Origin: an uncultured Bacteroides sp.
GTDB lineage: Bacteria; Bacteroidota; Bacteroidia; Bacteroidales; Bacteroidaceae
NCBI GenBank assembly: GCA_900766195.1
Contig: CAAFUN010000116.1
Coordinates: 13,130 to 77,129, forward strand
Direction: 5' to 3'
Length of the DNA: 64,000 nt
In this document: one piece after another, positions 42,110 to 51,836 of the stretch
Layout of the letters: each line of letters opens with the position of its first letter
How positions within the stretch are numbered: the first letter of the stretch is position 1
Position numbers and translations under genes: made by a program
The notes under the pieces: generated by a model
What the model was told of the DNA's origin: nothing
Databases searched by the model: none
What the model saw: the letters and a program-made list of their open reading frames with translations, nothing else

Positions 42110-44635
42110 TTATTGCAAATTGTTCAAACGCATTTCCAAATCGTTCTCATCCATGCAAAGCACATCTCGCGCCTTACTGCCTTGTGTAGGTCCCACAATG
42201 CCGGCCTTTTCCAACTGATCCATAATGCGACCGGCACGGTTGTATCCGATAGCAAATTTACGTTGAATCAGCGAGGTGGACCCTTGCTGATGAATGACGA
42301 TTAAACGCGCGGCATCTTCAAACAATGGATCGAGACGTCCCATATCCACATCTCCCAAATCACTACCACCATCTTCACTGACATATTCGGGCAGGTAGAA
42401 GGCTGTGGGATATCCTTGTTGCTTAGCAATATATTTCGTGATATCGGCAACCTCCGGCGTATCAATGAAAGCACACTGCACACGCACGGGATCGGCACCT
42501 TGTAGGAAAAGCATATCACCACGTCCGATAAGCTGGTTGGCTCCCGGTCTATCAAGAATAGTGCGGGAATCCATCATGGAAGATACCCTGAATGCTACAC
42601 GTGCGGGGAAGTTGGCTTTGATGGTACCGGTTATGATATTGGTGGTAGGTCGCTGTGTGGCTATCACCATGTGGATACCAACGGCACGGGCCAACTGGGC
42701 TATACGTGCAATAGGAAGTTCTATCTCCTTACCTGCAGTCATGATTAAATCGCCAAACTCATCAATAATCACCACAATATATGGCATAAACTTATGCCCC
42801 TTATCCGGATTGAGCTGGCGATTGATAAATTTCTCGTTATATTCTTTTATGTTGCGCACATGGGCAGCCTTCAACAGGTCATAACGCGTATCCATCTCCA
42901 CACAAACAGAGTTGAGTGTTTGAACAACTTTAGTCACATCGGTAATAATGGCATCTTCACCATCAGGTAGTTTGGCTAAGAAATGGTGCTCGATAACAGA
43001 ATAGATACTAAACTCTACCTTCTTGGGATCGACCAGCACAAACTTCAATTCGGCGGGATGTTTTTTATAAAGCAACGAGGTGATAATAGTATTCAGTCCG
43101 ACAGATTTACCCTGACCTGTGGCACCTGCTACCAGCACATGAGGCATCTTGCACAAATCAACCATAAAGACGTCGTTTGTAATGGTCTTACCCAATGCAA
43201 TAGGCAATTCATAAGTGGACTCCTGAAATTTCTTACTACCGATAATGCTTTGACCGGAAACAATCTTTGGATTGGAGTTTGGAACTTCTATACCAATAGT
43301 ACCTTTTCCGGGAATTGGTGCAATGATACGAATGCCCAATGCAGAAAGACTAAGCGCAATATCATCTTCCAATCCTCTGATTTTGGAAATACGCACACCC
43401 TGCTCGGGAGTAATCTCGTAAAGTGTTACCGTAGGGCCTACAGTGGCTTTAATCGTACTGATCTCAATACCGAAACTACGCAACGTGTTTATAATCTTGT
43501 CCTTATTGGCATTCTGCTCCACCATATCAATAGTGGGTTCGGCATTATCATAATGCTTCATCAGTTCAATAGAAGGAAAATGATAGTTTTCTAAATCCAA
43601 GCGAGGATTAAAAGGCTCTTTTTCAACACCATGATACTCTTCGTCATTCCCGGTAGATTCTACTTCAAATGTAGGTTCGTTCACTACCGGAGCTACCTCA
43701 AAAGGGGGCACCTTATCTGTAACAGGAGCCTCAATAGGCATAGAAATCGTACTATTGTCGGCAGAAGTATTGGCGTATTTATCAGGCTTCCCATTCACAT
43801 CCAAAATCAATTGGTTAGCCTTTTCTTCAGGTTCTTGAGTATCCAAATCTTCCTCACTATCATTGAAGGTTTCCGCTTTGCCCGCATCAGTACCCTTGCG
43901 ATTATTCATTGATTTCGGGTTCACCTTCTTTCCGTCAGCAGTCCACGAATCAGTAAACTCATCGGGAATTGTACCTTCTACAGCTTCTTTCTTCTTGCTC
44001 TTCTTATTAATAAATCCGAGTGTAAATAAACTACGGATCCAAATAATGGTCTTGGCACTCAAGTAGATTAGAAAGACAATAGCAGTTGCCAACAAAATCA
44101 TCCATACTCCGGGCACTCCTACTTGAGAGGCTAGCCAGCGCCCCACATTATAGCCATGCATTCCTCCTAAATAAATGAAAGAATCTTTATATTGATCCAT
44201 AAAGGCAAAGCCAAAGAAAATGGAAAACCAGATAAGCAATAATGAACAGCCTATAAACCATTTCCACAAACGGATATTCCTAACTTTCATCAATTTTAAT
44301 CCTGCAGCAGCCAAAAACGCGAGTATGAAGAAGGCTGATACGCCAAAACAATCATTAATTAAGTAACTGGCAAGTTGAGCTCCCCGAGAACCGGCATAAT
44401 TCTTTACTCCATTATTAGTGGAAGCCAATTCGTGCGAGTTGCCTGCATCGATGATACTTTGGTCGGCCGAGCCTGTAACAAAAAACGAAGAAAAGGCCAG
44501 CAACAAGTAAACTGAAAAAATGACAAGCATCAGGCCTATTACGAAGTGAATGGTTTCATTTCTAAGTAAAGCTGCTATCTTGCCGAAGAGCGACAATGAC
44601 TCTTCCGTATCTTTTATTGAATTTTTCTTTGCCAT
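42110..44635 (-). CDS. ftsK: DNA translocase FtsK/SpoIIIE
   Basis: An 841-residue septal DNA pump that moves chromosome ends apart during division. N-terminal residues about 25-205 hold four membrane helices; a long low-complexity acidic linker runs to about 340; the motor domain spans about 350-760 with Walker A GATGQGKSV and Walker B VVIIDEFGDL. The C-terminal gamma domain (about 775-841, RKFAIGYNRAGRIMDQLEKAG) would read chromosome-polarity sequences. The 5' end is divergent from the DUF5063 gene. Confidence 0.95.
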   Translation of the reverse strand: MAKKNSIKDTEESLSLFGKIAALLRNETIHFVIGLMLVIFSVYLLLAFSSFFVTGSADQSIIDAGNSHELASTNNGVKNYAGSRGAQLASYLINDCFGVSAFFILAFLAAAGLKLMKVRNIRLWKWFIGCSLLLIWFSIFFGFAFMDQYKDSFIYLGGMHGYNVGRWLASQVGVPGVWMILLATAIVFLIYLSAKTIIWIRSLFTLGFINKKSKKKEAVEGTIPDEFTDSWTADGKKVNPKSMNNRKGTDAGKAETFNDSEEDLDTQEPEEKANQLILDVNGKPDKYANTSADNSTISMPIEAPVTDKVPPFEVAPVVNEPTFEVESTGNDEEYHGVEKEPFNPRLDLENYHFPSIELMKHYDNAEPTIDMVEQNANKDKIINTLRSFGIEISTIKATVGPTVTLYEITPEQGVRISKIRGLEDDIALSLSALGIRIIAPIPGKGTIGIEVPNSNPKIVSGQSIIGSKKFQESTYELPIALGKTITNDVFMVDLCKMPHVLVAGATGQGKSVGLNTIITSLLYKKHPAELKFVLVDPKKVEFSIYSVIEHHFLAKLPDGEDAIITDVTKVVQTLNSVCVEMDTRYDLLKAAHVRNIKEYNEKFINRQLNPDKGHKFMPYIVVIIDEFGDLIMTAGKEIELPIARIAQLARAVGIHMVIATQRPTTNIITGTIKANFPARVAFRVSSMMDSRTILDRPGANQLIGRGDMLFLQGADPVRVQCAFIDTPEVADITKYIAKQQGYPTAFYLPEYVSEDGGSDLGDVDMGRLDPLFEDAARLIVIHQQGSTSLIQRKFAIGYNRAGRIMDQLEKAGIVGPTQGSKARDVLCMDENDLEMRLNNLQ

Positions 44636-44717
44636 AAATATATCTAAACTTGATGTCTACAATGACGCAAAAGTAACAAAAAAAAGCAGATACATTAACG
44701 CATTCAATCCTTTTTCG

Positions 44718-44725
44718 TACCTTTG
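44718..44725 (+). promoter_or_regulatory. -7 promoter box of the DUF5063/exonuclease transcript
   Basis: TACCTTTG, an exact TAnnTTTG match, 19 bases before the ATG at 44745. Confidence 0.6.
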
Positions 44726-44744
44726 CTATTCAAAACAAAAAAAT

Positions 44745-45356
44745 ATGGGAAAGGACAGTCAAACGATATTTGACCATAATGTGATTGAATTTGTTACCGT
44801 TGCTGCAGAATTTTGTAAATTTCTGGAACAAGCGGAAACCATGAATCGTGCTCAGTTTGTTGATACTTCTTTAAAAATTCTTCCTTTACTTTACATCAAA
44901 GCATCGATGTTGCCTAAATGTGAAACAATAGGAGAAGATTTGCCGGAGAGTTATGTTACTGAAGAAATATACGAGATTCTCCGAATGAATTTAGCAGAAA
45001 TATTAGGTGAGAAAGATGATTACCTTGATGTTTTTGTAAAAGACATGATTTATAGTGACCAGCCTATCAAGAAAAGTATCGCAGAAGATTTAACTGATAT
45101 CTATCAAGATATAAAAGACTTTATTTTCGTCTTCCAATTGGGATTGAACGAAACCATGAATGATTCACTTGCTATTTGCCAAGAACACTTCGCCGATTTC
45201 TGGGGACAAACCCTGGTTAATACGATGAGAGCATTGCATGAAATAAAGTATAATCAACCTGAGGACGAAAATGAGGATAGCGATGATGAATGCGAATGTG
45301 GAAATCATGATTGTGACTGCGGACATGATCATAACCACGGACATCATCACGGATAA
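44745..45356 (+). CDS. DUF5063 protein with metal-binding-like tail
   Basis: A 203-residue soluble protein. The start at 44745 (MGKDSQTIFDH) is chosen because a promoter box lies just upstream; a longer frame would run into ftsK's 5' end. Residues 1-165 are helical and match DUF5063 of unknown function. The last about 35 residues are acidic then Cys/His-rich: DECECGNHDCDCGHDHNHGHHHG, with four Cys and seven His, able to bind metal. It is followed after 11 bases by the exonuclease gene. Confidence 0.78.
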   Translation: MGKDSQTIFDHNVIEFVTVAAEFCKFLEQAETMNRAQFVDTSLKILPLLYIKASMLPKCETIGEDLPESYVTEEIYEILRMNLAEILGEKDDYLDVFVKDMIYSDQPIKKSIAEDLTDIYQDIKDFIFVFQLGLNETMNDSLAICQEHFADFWGQTLVNTMRALHEIKYNQPEDENEDSDDECECGNHDCDCGHDHNHGHHHG

Positions 45357-45367
45357 AAGCAGTAGAT

Positions 45368-45988
45368 ATGATTATCAGAAAAAGTATAGAGAAAGATGAA
45401 CTAAAAGAGCTTCCCAAAGCTGCCTTCCCTGGACAAATACATTTGGTAAATACGCCTTGGGAAGCAGAGAAAGCGATAGAATTCTTAAAGTCTTTTGCTA
45501 TCCTTGGTATTGATAGTGAAACGAAACCTTCGTTCAACAAAGGACAAAGTCACAAAGTAGCTTTGTTGCAAATATCCTGTGAGGATCATTGTTTTCTTTT
45601 CCGGCTCAATCTGATTGGCTTAACCCTTCCGCTTATTACCTTACTGGAAAGCCCACGCATAAAGAAAGTAGGCCTATCGCTAAGAGACGATTTTATGATG
45701 CTACATAAACGTGCTCCTTTTGAACAGCGGGCATGCGTAGAGTTACAAGACTATGTGCGCGACTTTGGGATTACAGACAAAAGTCTTCAGAAAATATATG
45801 CCATACTCTTTGGGGAAAAGATATCCAAAGCTCAGCGTCTTTCCAATTGGGAAGCTGAAGAATTGACTGAACCTCAACAATTGTATGCTGCAACTGACGC
45901 TTGGGCTTGTCTTAAAATCTACCAATTACTAGAAGAGGCTAAAGAATCCGGTAATATAGAGCTGACAGAAGAAAAGTCTCTAAAATAG
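45368..45988 (+). CDS. 3'-5' exonuclease domain protein (RNase D-like, DEDDy)
   Basis: A 206-residue DEDD-family nuclease. Exo I is GIDSETKP (Asp and Glu), Exo II is in KKVGLSLRDDFMML, and Exo III is LYAATDAWACLKIYQLL with the Tyr and Asp of the DEDDy type. There is no HRDC domain, so it is shorter than RNase D. The likely role is trimming of RNA or DNA 3' ends; the substrate is not known. It is 11 bases after the DUF5063 gene and 83 before rlmI, probably one transcript. Confidence 0.88.
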   Translation: MIIRKSIEKDELKELPKAAFPGQIHLVNTPWEAEKAIEFLKSFAILGIDSETKPSFNKGQSHKVALLQISCEDHCFLFRLNLIGLTLPLITLLESPRIKKVGLSLRDDFMMLHKRAPFEQRACVELQDYVRDFGITDKSLQKIYAILFGEKISKAQRLSNWEAEELTEPQQLYAATDAWACLKIYQLLEEAKESGNIELTEEKSLK

Positions 45989-46071
45989 AAGTCTTTACAT
46001 TTTGTTAATCATTATACTAGCCCGACTGAAATCTTTTATTAACAATTCATTAATCTGCAAATCACAAGAAC

Positions 46072-47253
46072 ATGCATAAAGTATATTTAAAACCCGGCAA
46101 AGAAGAGTCACTTAAGCGTTTTCATCCATGGATATTCTCTGGTGCAATAGCTCATTTTGATGAAGAGCCTGAAGAGGGAGAGATTTTAGAAGTATATACG
46201 TCTAAAAAAGAATTTATAGCCAAAGGACATTTCCAAATAGGAAGTATTGCCATACGCGTACTTTCATTCAAAAAGGAAGAAGTTATAGATCATGATTTCT
46301 GGAAAAACAAGCTAGAGATAGCATACGATATGCGCCGTAGCATAGGTGTTGCCGCAAATCCGATCAACAACACTTATCGACTTATTCATGGTGAAGGAGA
46401 TAATCTTCCCGGACTAATTATCGACATATACGCTCACACTGCAGTAATGCAGGCCCACTCTGCAGGCATGCACCTCTGCCGTATGGACATAGCAAAGGCA
46501 TTAAGTGAAGTAATGGGCGAAACAATAGAAAACATCTATTATAAGTCTGAAACGACTTTGCCTTTTAAAGCTGACTTGTATCCTGAAAACGGTTTTTTAA
46601 AAGGAGGAAGCACCGATAATATTGCTCTGGAATATGGTTTAAAGTTCCATATTGACTGGCTGAAAGGACAAAAAACAGGTTTTTTTGTTGATCAACGCGA
46701 GAACCGTTCACTGTTGGAGCACTATTCGCAAGGACGATCCGTACTGAACATGTTCTGCTATACCGGTGGATTTTCGGTATATGCCATGCGCGGTAATGCC
46801 AAACTGGTTCACTCTGTAGATAGTTCTGCCAAAGCTATAGACCTGACAAACAAAAATATAGAGTTGAATTATCCTAAAGATAGCCGACATACGGCATATG
46901 CAGAAGACGCATTTAAATATCTCGACCTGATGGGTGATCAATACGATCTCATTGTATTGGATCCTCCTGCATTTGCAAAACATCGTGATGCGTTGAGAAA
47001 TGCGCTACAGGGTTACCGCAAACTCAACATGAAAGCTTTTGAGAAGATTAAGCCTGGCGGCATCTTATTCACCTTCTCGTGTTCGCAAGCTGTCAGCAAA
47101 GAAAACTTTCGCACTGCGGTATTTACAGCTGCAGCCACATCGGGTCGAAACGTTCGTATATTGCATCAACTCACGCAACCGGCAGATCATCCGGTTAATA
47201 TCTATCACCCGGAAGGAGAATATTTAAAGGGTTTGGTGCTTTATGTAGAGTAA
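46072..47253 (+). CDS. rlmI: Class I SAM-dependent rRNA methyltransferase (RlmI-like)
   Basis: A 393-residue enzyme of the RlmI family (m5C1962 of 23S rRNA). A PUA domain (about residues 1-75, LKPGKEESLKRFHPWIFSGAI) is followed by the EEHEA-type linker and a Rossmann methyltransferase. Seen are KTGFFVDQRENR, LNMFCYTGGFSVYAMRG (SAM binding), DLIVLDPPAFAK and FTFSCSQAVS with the catalytic Cys. Site specificity is assigned by family only. Confidence 0.9.
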   Translation: MHKVYLKPGKEESLKRFHPWIFSGAIAHFDEEPEEGEILEVYTSKKEFIAKGHFQIGSIAIRVLSFKKEEVIDHDFWKNKLEIAYDMRRSIGVAANPINNTYRLIHGEGDNLPGLIIDIYAHTAVMQAHSAGMHLCRMDIAKALSEVMGETIENIYYKSETTLPFKADLYPENGFLKGGSTDNIALEYGLKFHIDWLKGQKTGFFVDQRENRSLLEHYSQGRSVLNMFCYTGGFSVYAMRGNAKLVHSVDSSAKAIDLTNKNIELNYPKDSRHTAYAEDAFKYLDLMGDQYDLIVLDPPAFAKHRDALRNALQGYRKLNMKAFEKIKPGGILFTFSCSQAVSKENFRTAVFTAAATSGRNVRILHQLTQPADHPVNIYHPEGEYLKGLVLYVE

Positions 47254-47342
47254 TAATAGCATATCTAAGGCCGAAAAAGTTAAATAGTGCTAATACGAAG
47301 AAATAAAAAGCAGAATATGTATGTTATATAACATATATACTT

Positions 47343-47350
47343 TATATTTG
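47343..47350 (+). promoter_or_regulatory. -7 promoter box of the small RNA
   Basis: TATATTTG, an exact TAnnTTTG match, just upstream of the small RNA candidate. A near-palindrome TATGTTATATAACATA lies slightly further upstream (about 47319-47334). Confidence 0.55.
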
Positions 47351-47353
47351 CAG

Positions 47354-47426
47354 TGTGTTTTTCATGGTATTAGATTTAAGGTTAATAAAGATTGGGGGTC
47401 TGGGACAGATACCCTTCTTTTTTTTA
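47354..47426 (+). ncRNA. Small RNA with own promoter and terminator, probable Bacteroidales-1 type
   Basis: A short transcription unit: a TAnnTTTG box, then TTCATGGTATTAGATTTAAG..., then a hairpin GGG-G-GTCTG / CAGAT-A-CCC (47394-47414) with a T-rich tail ending near 47426. No open frame is present. The leading sequence and the promoter-to-terminator layout match my memory of the Bacteroidales-1 RNA motif. Function of that family is unknown. Confidence 0.6.
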
Positions 47427-47703
47427 TATACCCCTATCATCTTTTTCCTCATTAATCTGTCATCCACTCATACTTCATATAAATATAAACAACAGCATTC
47501 TTGTGAGACTTTTAAAAGTTCACTATACTCAAAAGCTAAGAAGAACGTTAAGCGTTTTGCCAATCCAAGCAACACATAGGGCACTCATCCAATAGTATTT
47601 TAGTTTTTATTTGAAATTAGCTCTTATCATTTTAGTGGTAAATCAATAAAATATCTACATTTGCATGATATAAATAAATGGAAATACACAATAAAAAAAG
47701 ATT
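47427..47703. other. Intergenic stretch before the nucleoside permease
   Basis: No gene seen. TACATTTG at 47656-47663 fits TAnnTTTG and is the likely promoter of the permease operon. Confidence 0.5.
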
Positions 47704-48966
47704 ATGAGCATAAAAATTCGCCTGATTATAATGAACTTCTTACAATTTTTTGTGTGGGGAGCTTGGTTAATTTCATTAGGAGGCTATATGGGTAGAGTTC
47801 TTCATTTTGAAGGAGGAGAAATAGGCGCTATTTTTGCAACCATGGGAATTGCATCTTTGGTAATGCCAGGCATTATCGGGATTATTGCAGACAAGTGGAT
47901 CAACGCAGAGCGACTCTATGGAATGTGCCACATAGCAGGTGCCATTTTCTTATTCTATGCTTCGACAGCCACAACATATACTCAAATGTACTGGGCCATG
48001 CTATTAAACCTATTAGCATACATGCCTACGCTATCTTTAGCCAACACAGTTTCTTATAGTGCGTTGGAACAATATAAATGTGATTTGGTAAAAAGCTTCC
48101 CTCCCATACGCGTTTGGGGAACAATAGGTTTCATATGCGCCATGTGGACAGTAGACATAACAGGGTTTAAAAATACCAATGCTCAACTTTATGTCAGTAG
48201 CATAGCTGCTTTACTGCTTGGTTTATATTCATTTACACTTCCGTCTTGTCTTCCAAGTAAAAGTGAGCGAAAATCCGTTCTCACCTCTTTTGGACTAGAT
48301 GCATTGGTACTGTTCAAACAAAAGAAAATGATCATATTCTTTCTTTTCTCCATGCTTTTAGGAGCTGCTTTACAGATAACCAATACCTATGGAGATCTTT
48401 TTTTAGGAAGTTTTGCCCATATTCCCGAATATGCCGACTCTTTCGGCGTAAAACATTCTGTGATCCTGCTATCTATCTCTCAAATGTCCGAAACACTGTT
48501 CATATTGGCCATACCGTTCTTTTTAAAGCATTTTGGTATCAAACAAGTCATGCTGATAAGTATGTTTGCATGGGTACTTCGCTTCGGGTTGTTCGGATTA
48601 GGCAATCCCGGATCGGGGTTGTGGATGCTAATCCTTTCAATGATCGTATATGGTATGGCATTTGATTTCTTTAATATATCCGGCTCATTGTTTGTGGAGC
48701 AAGAGACAAATCCATCTATTAGAGCTAGTGCACAAGGTCTATTCTTTATGATGACAAATGGCTTGGGAGCCTTTGCAGGAGGATATGCCAGCGGAGCTGT
48801 TGTTGATATGTTCTCTGTATACAGCAATGGAGTTTTAATCAGCCGTGAATGGTCGAACATTTGGTTTATTTTCGCATGCTATGCATTAATTATAGGAGTT
48901 TTATTCGCTATTGTTTTTAAATATAAACATCAGCCGGAAGTTAAAAGTAAAAGAATTAATGGATAA
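47704..48966 (+). CDS. Nucleoside permease (NupG-like, major facilitator)
   Basis: A 420-residue, 12-helix transporter of the nucleoside:H+ symporter family. The N-terminal MNFLQFFVWGAWLISLGGYM and the G-xxxD-K-like loop GIIADKWINAERLY are typical of NupG/XapB proteins. It would import nucleosides with protons. Its last 8 bases overlap the next gene (bifunctional nuclease), which suggests translational coupling. Confidence 0.9.
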   Translation: MSIKIRLIIMNFLQFFVWGAWLISLGGYMGRVLHFEGGEIGAIFATMGIASLVMPGIIGIIADKWINAERLYGMCHIAGAIFLFYASTATTYTQMYWAMLLNLLAYMPTLSLANTVSYSALEQYKCDLVKSFPPIRVWGTIGFICAMWTVDITGFKNTNAQLYVSSIAALLLGLYSFTLPSCLPSKSERKSVLTSFGLDALVLFKQKKMIIFFLFSMLLGAALQITNTYGDLFLGSFAHIPEYADSFGVKHSVILLSISQMSETLFILAIPFFLKHFGIKQVMLISMFAWVLRFGLFGLGNPGSGLWMLILSMIVYGMAFDFFNISGSLFVEQETNPSIRASAQGLFFMMTNGLGAFAGGYASGAVVDMFSVYSNGVLISREWSNIWFIFACYALIIGVLFAIVFKYKHQPEVKSKRING

Positions 48967-49558
48967 AAAGACAATAAAACTAGAAGTACTTAACATTTCA
49001 AATAGTCAGGAACAAGCGGGTGCATTTGCTCTCTTATTAGGAGAAGTAGATGGGACGAGACAGTTACCTGTAATTATAGGTACGGCGGAAGCACAATCTC
49101 TTTTAATCACAATAAAAGGTATTGTTCCTCCGCGACCTTTGACTCATAATCTTTTTGCTTCGTGCCTTGGGATTTTAGGAGTAGCAATGACACGTATGCT
49201 TATATACAAAGTAGAAAACGGTGTCTTTTTTTCCTATATTTATCTGAAATCAGATGAAACTATAATGCGAATGGATGCCCGCACATCCGATGCCATAGCT
49301 TTGGCTTTGCACATGAAAGCTCCTATATATATATATGAAGATATATTGGAACAGGAGCAACTAAAGGCAGATATGACAATCTCTTCTGAAGTAAGTGACA
49401 TTTCACAACAAGCAATACATGATCCGGAAAATGATAGACTCCTTGAAAAAGATAGTCTGGATATCTTGGAAGAAGCACTAAAAAGAGCCATAGCTGATGA
49501 GAATTATGAACGTGCTGCTATGCTTAGAGACGAAATATCCAAGAAAAAGCGTAAATAG
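48959..49558 (+). CDS. Bifunctional nuclease (BFN/DUF151) with C-terminal UVR motif
   Basis: A 199-residue protein. The start ATG at 48959 (MDKKTIKLEVL) overlaps the permease stop, giving coupled translation; a longer frame inside the permease gene is not needed. Residues about 1-135 form the BFN domain (LPVIIGTAEAQSLLITIKGI then RMDARTSDAIALALHMKAPIY). Residues about 160-195 form a UvrB/UvrC-type motif (LEEALKRAIADENYERAAML). Plant and bacterial relatives show RNase/DNase activity or act in stress responses; the role here is unknown. Confidence 0.9.
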   Translation: MDKKTIKLEVLNISNSQEQAGAFALLLGEVDGTRQLPVIIGTAEAQSLLITIKGIVPPRPLTHNLFASCLGILGVAMTRMLIYKVENGVFFSYIYLKSDETIMRMDARTSDAIALALHMKAPIYIYEDILEQEQLKADMTISSEVSDISQQAIHDPENDRLLEKDSLDILEEALKRAIADENYERAAMLRDEISKKKRK

Positions 49559-49560
49559 CC

Positions 49561-50259
49561 ATGCATGTATTCTATACTCCCAACATTTTAAACCATCCTG
49601 AACTACCTGAAGAAGAAGCGCAGCACTGCATACGGGTACTCCGACTAAACAGCGGAGATGAAATCATGTTAACGGATGGCGTAGGCAATTTTTATCGTGC
49701 AAAAATAAACGTGGTAACAAACAAGCGCTGCCTTGTTGATCTTCTCGAAACCATCCCTCAACCTCCTCTTTGGAAAGGATATCTCCATCTTGCAATAGCA
49801 CCAACCAAGAATATGGATCGTACGGAATGGTTTGCTGAAAAAGCTACTGAGATAGGCTTTGATGAATTGACTTTTTTAAACTGCCGCTTTTCGGAAAGGA
49901 AAGTGATCAAGACTGAAAGAATATCGAAAGTAATCATCTCCGCTATCAAGCAATCACTTAAAGCGCGCTTGCCGAAAATCAATGATATGGTAAACTTCAA
50001 TAAGTTTGTTATCCGTCCTTTTGAAGGTCAGAAATTTATAGCCCATTGCTATGACAAACCTAAAATACCACTTAAGGATGCAGTTCACGCAGGCGAGAAA
50101 GCACTTGTTTTAATTGGACCCGAAGGTGATTTTAGCGAAGAAGAAGTTGATTTGGCTATTGCCAATGGATTCATTCCTGTAAGTTTGGGAACATCGCGGC
50201 TACGTACGGAAACGGCAGCATTAGTAGCCTGTCACATTCTCAATCTTCAAAACCAATAA
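49561..50259 (+). CDS. rsmE: 16S rRNA m3U1498 methyltransferase
   Basis: A 232-residue SPOUT-class RNA methyltransferase. The N-terminal PUA-like part (residues 1-70) is followed by the knotted SAM-binding domain: IGPEGDFSEEEVDLA near residue 182 and LGTSRLRTETAALVACHIL at the C-terminus. It starts 2 bases after the BFN stop, and its own stop overlaps the next start by one base (TAATG). Confidence 0.95.
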   Translation: MHVFYTPNILNHPELPEEEAQHCIRVLRLNSGDEIMLTDGVGNFYRAKINVVTNKRCLVDLLETIPQPPLWKGYLHLAIAPTKNMDRTEWFAEKATEIGFDELTFLNCRFSERKVIKTERISKVIISAIKQSLKARLPKINDMVNFNKFVIRPFEGQKFIAHCYDKPKIPLKDAVHAGEKALVLIGPEGDFSEEEVDLAIANGFIPVSLGTSRLRTETAALVACHILNLQNQ

Positions 50260-51824
50260 TGATCTCTTTAAAAATTAAGAATATGGTAAAGAATAGACTT
50301 TATAATTTAGTTATAACCATCATCTTGGTTATGTGTGTGAGCTCCTGTCAGAAAAAGAATGACTATGCCAATGTTATTCCAGCAGATGCAAACGCTATAG
50401 CGGCAATTCATTTACAAACGATAGCATCTAAAGCCGGACTAAATGACAATGAAAATAAAGCTGCTCTACAAAAGCTAACAGATGCCTTAAAAAGTGGCAT
50501 GAGTACCAATTCTTTTGAACAGCTGAAAAAAATACTGAAGGACTCAAGACAATCCGGTATAGATATGAGTGCTCCTCTTTATGCCTTCAAGGCAGAAAGT
50601 TTTCCATATCCGACACTTGTAGCCAAGGTAAATAGTCAGAAAAAAGTAGCGGAGTTATTCAAAACATTGGAAAAAGAGAAGATATGCACCGCACTTAATG
50701 AGACCAATGGTGTTCAATACACAGAAATCGGAGAACAAATGCTCTTTGCCTTCAACGGCTCAGTTCTTTTATGTATCAGTCGTGATATAATTGACTCTAA
50801 AGAGGAAATAAAAGAAAAAGTAGCCAAACTATTGAAGCAAACGGAAAAGAGTAGCATTGTATCTACATCTGTCTTTAAAGAAATGCAAAAGAATAAAGGA
50901 GAGGTAGTCATGCTTTTATCTCCTTCTAGTATGTTGGGTGAATATGCGCAACAACTTAATTTTGGACTACCTCAAGATATTGACATAACAGGACTTTGGC
51001 TTATCGGCAATCTTTCTTTCGAGAAAGGCAAAATAGTAATGAGCTATAAGAACTATACAGAAAATGAAAATTTAAAGAAACTATTCAAGAAACAGGAAAA
51101 CAGTTTGATGCCAACAAAAAGCACCTACCTGAACCTCTTTCCAAAATCAACCCTAGCCATTCTCAATGTAGGAATAAATGGCGAGACAATCTACAATTTA
51201 TTACAAGAGAATAAAGAGTTTAGAGCTAATATTTCTACCACTGATGACGCAGATTTAAAAGCTCTCTTGAGTTCGCTCCAAAATGACTTGACAATAGGAG
51301 TAATCAATGCTTCGATGGAAGATGTACCTACATTTTTGGCTTATGGAAATATAAAAAATCGCAAAGCAATAGATCTACTATATAACTCAAAAGGAGATAA
51401 AGCGACAAGGAATATTATAAAACTAAATCAAGACCAATATCTTTTTCAATCAGAATCAATCAGATTCTTTTATAGCATAAAAGGAGATAAAATATGTATT
51501 ACAAATAAAGAATCTGAACTTAAGAATTTGGGGAAATCATTCAACCCATCAGTAAATGATTTTGATTTCTCAACTGAAATGAAAGGCAAAGATATTGCAT
51601 TTGTAGTAAATACAGAAGCCATCTTGGCTCTCCCTGCACTAAAAACATTAGTACAGTATGGTGGGCCGGAGTACGCAGCCTACTACACGCTGGCTCAAAA
51701 AACGGAATATTTGGAATTATTCTCTAATAAGGAGAAAACAGATATTATCTTACAACTGAAAGATAAAAACGAAAATGCATTAAAGCAAATAGTAGATTTT
51801 ATCAAGACATTTGCAGGGCTCTAA
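50259..51824 (+). CDS. DUF4836 family lipoprotein
   Basis: A 521-residue predicted lipoprotein of a Bacteroidetes-specific family of unknown function. The signal ends LVMCVSSC, with the lipid-bearing Cys at residue 30 if the coupled start (TAATG) is used. An inner ATG at 50283 gives a more usual signal length (Cys22). The body has DANAIAAIHLQTIASKAG at its start, then alternating strands and helices and no catalytic motif that I recognise. It lies in one operon with rsmE upstream and a two-gene ABC system 12 bases downstream. Confidence 0.8.
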   Translation: MISLKIKNMVKNRLYNLVITIILVMCVSSCQKKNDYANVIPADANAIAAIHLQTIASKAGLNDNENKAALQKLTDALKSGMSTNSFEQLKKILKDSRQSGIDMSAPLYAFKAESFPYPTLVAKVNSQKKVAELFKTLEKEKICTALNETNGVQYTEIGEQMLFAFNGSVLLCISRDIIDSKEEIKEKVAKLLKQTEKSSIVSTSVFKEMQKNKGEVVMLLSPSSMLGEYAQQLNFGLPQDIDITGLWLIGNLSFEKGKIVMSYKNYTENENLKKLFKKQENSLMPTKSTYLNLFPKSTLAILNVGINGETIYNLLQENKEFRANISTTDDADLKALLSSLQNDLTIGVINASMEDVPTFLAYGNIKNRKAIDLLYNSKGDKATRNIIKLNQDQYLFQSESIRFFYSIKGDKICITNKESELKNLGKSFNPSVNDFDFSTEMKGKDIAFVVNTEAILALPALKTLVQYGGPEYAAYYTLAQKTEYLELFSNKEKTDIILQLKDKNENALKQIVDFIKTFAGL

Positions 51825-51836
51825 ACTTGAATAAAG

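Noticed and set aside
44550..44744. Longer N-terminus for the DUF5063 protein
   Set aside because: It would overlap the 5' end of ftsK on the other strand and cross a TAnnTTTG promoter box. The ATG at 44745 fits better.
48911..48958. Earlier start of the bifunctional nuclease inside the permease gene
   Set aside because: The BFN domain begins at MDKKTIKLEVL (48959), and the 8-base overlap is a normal coupled junction.
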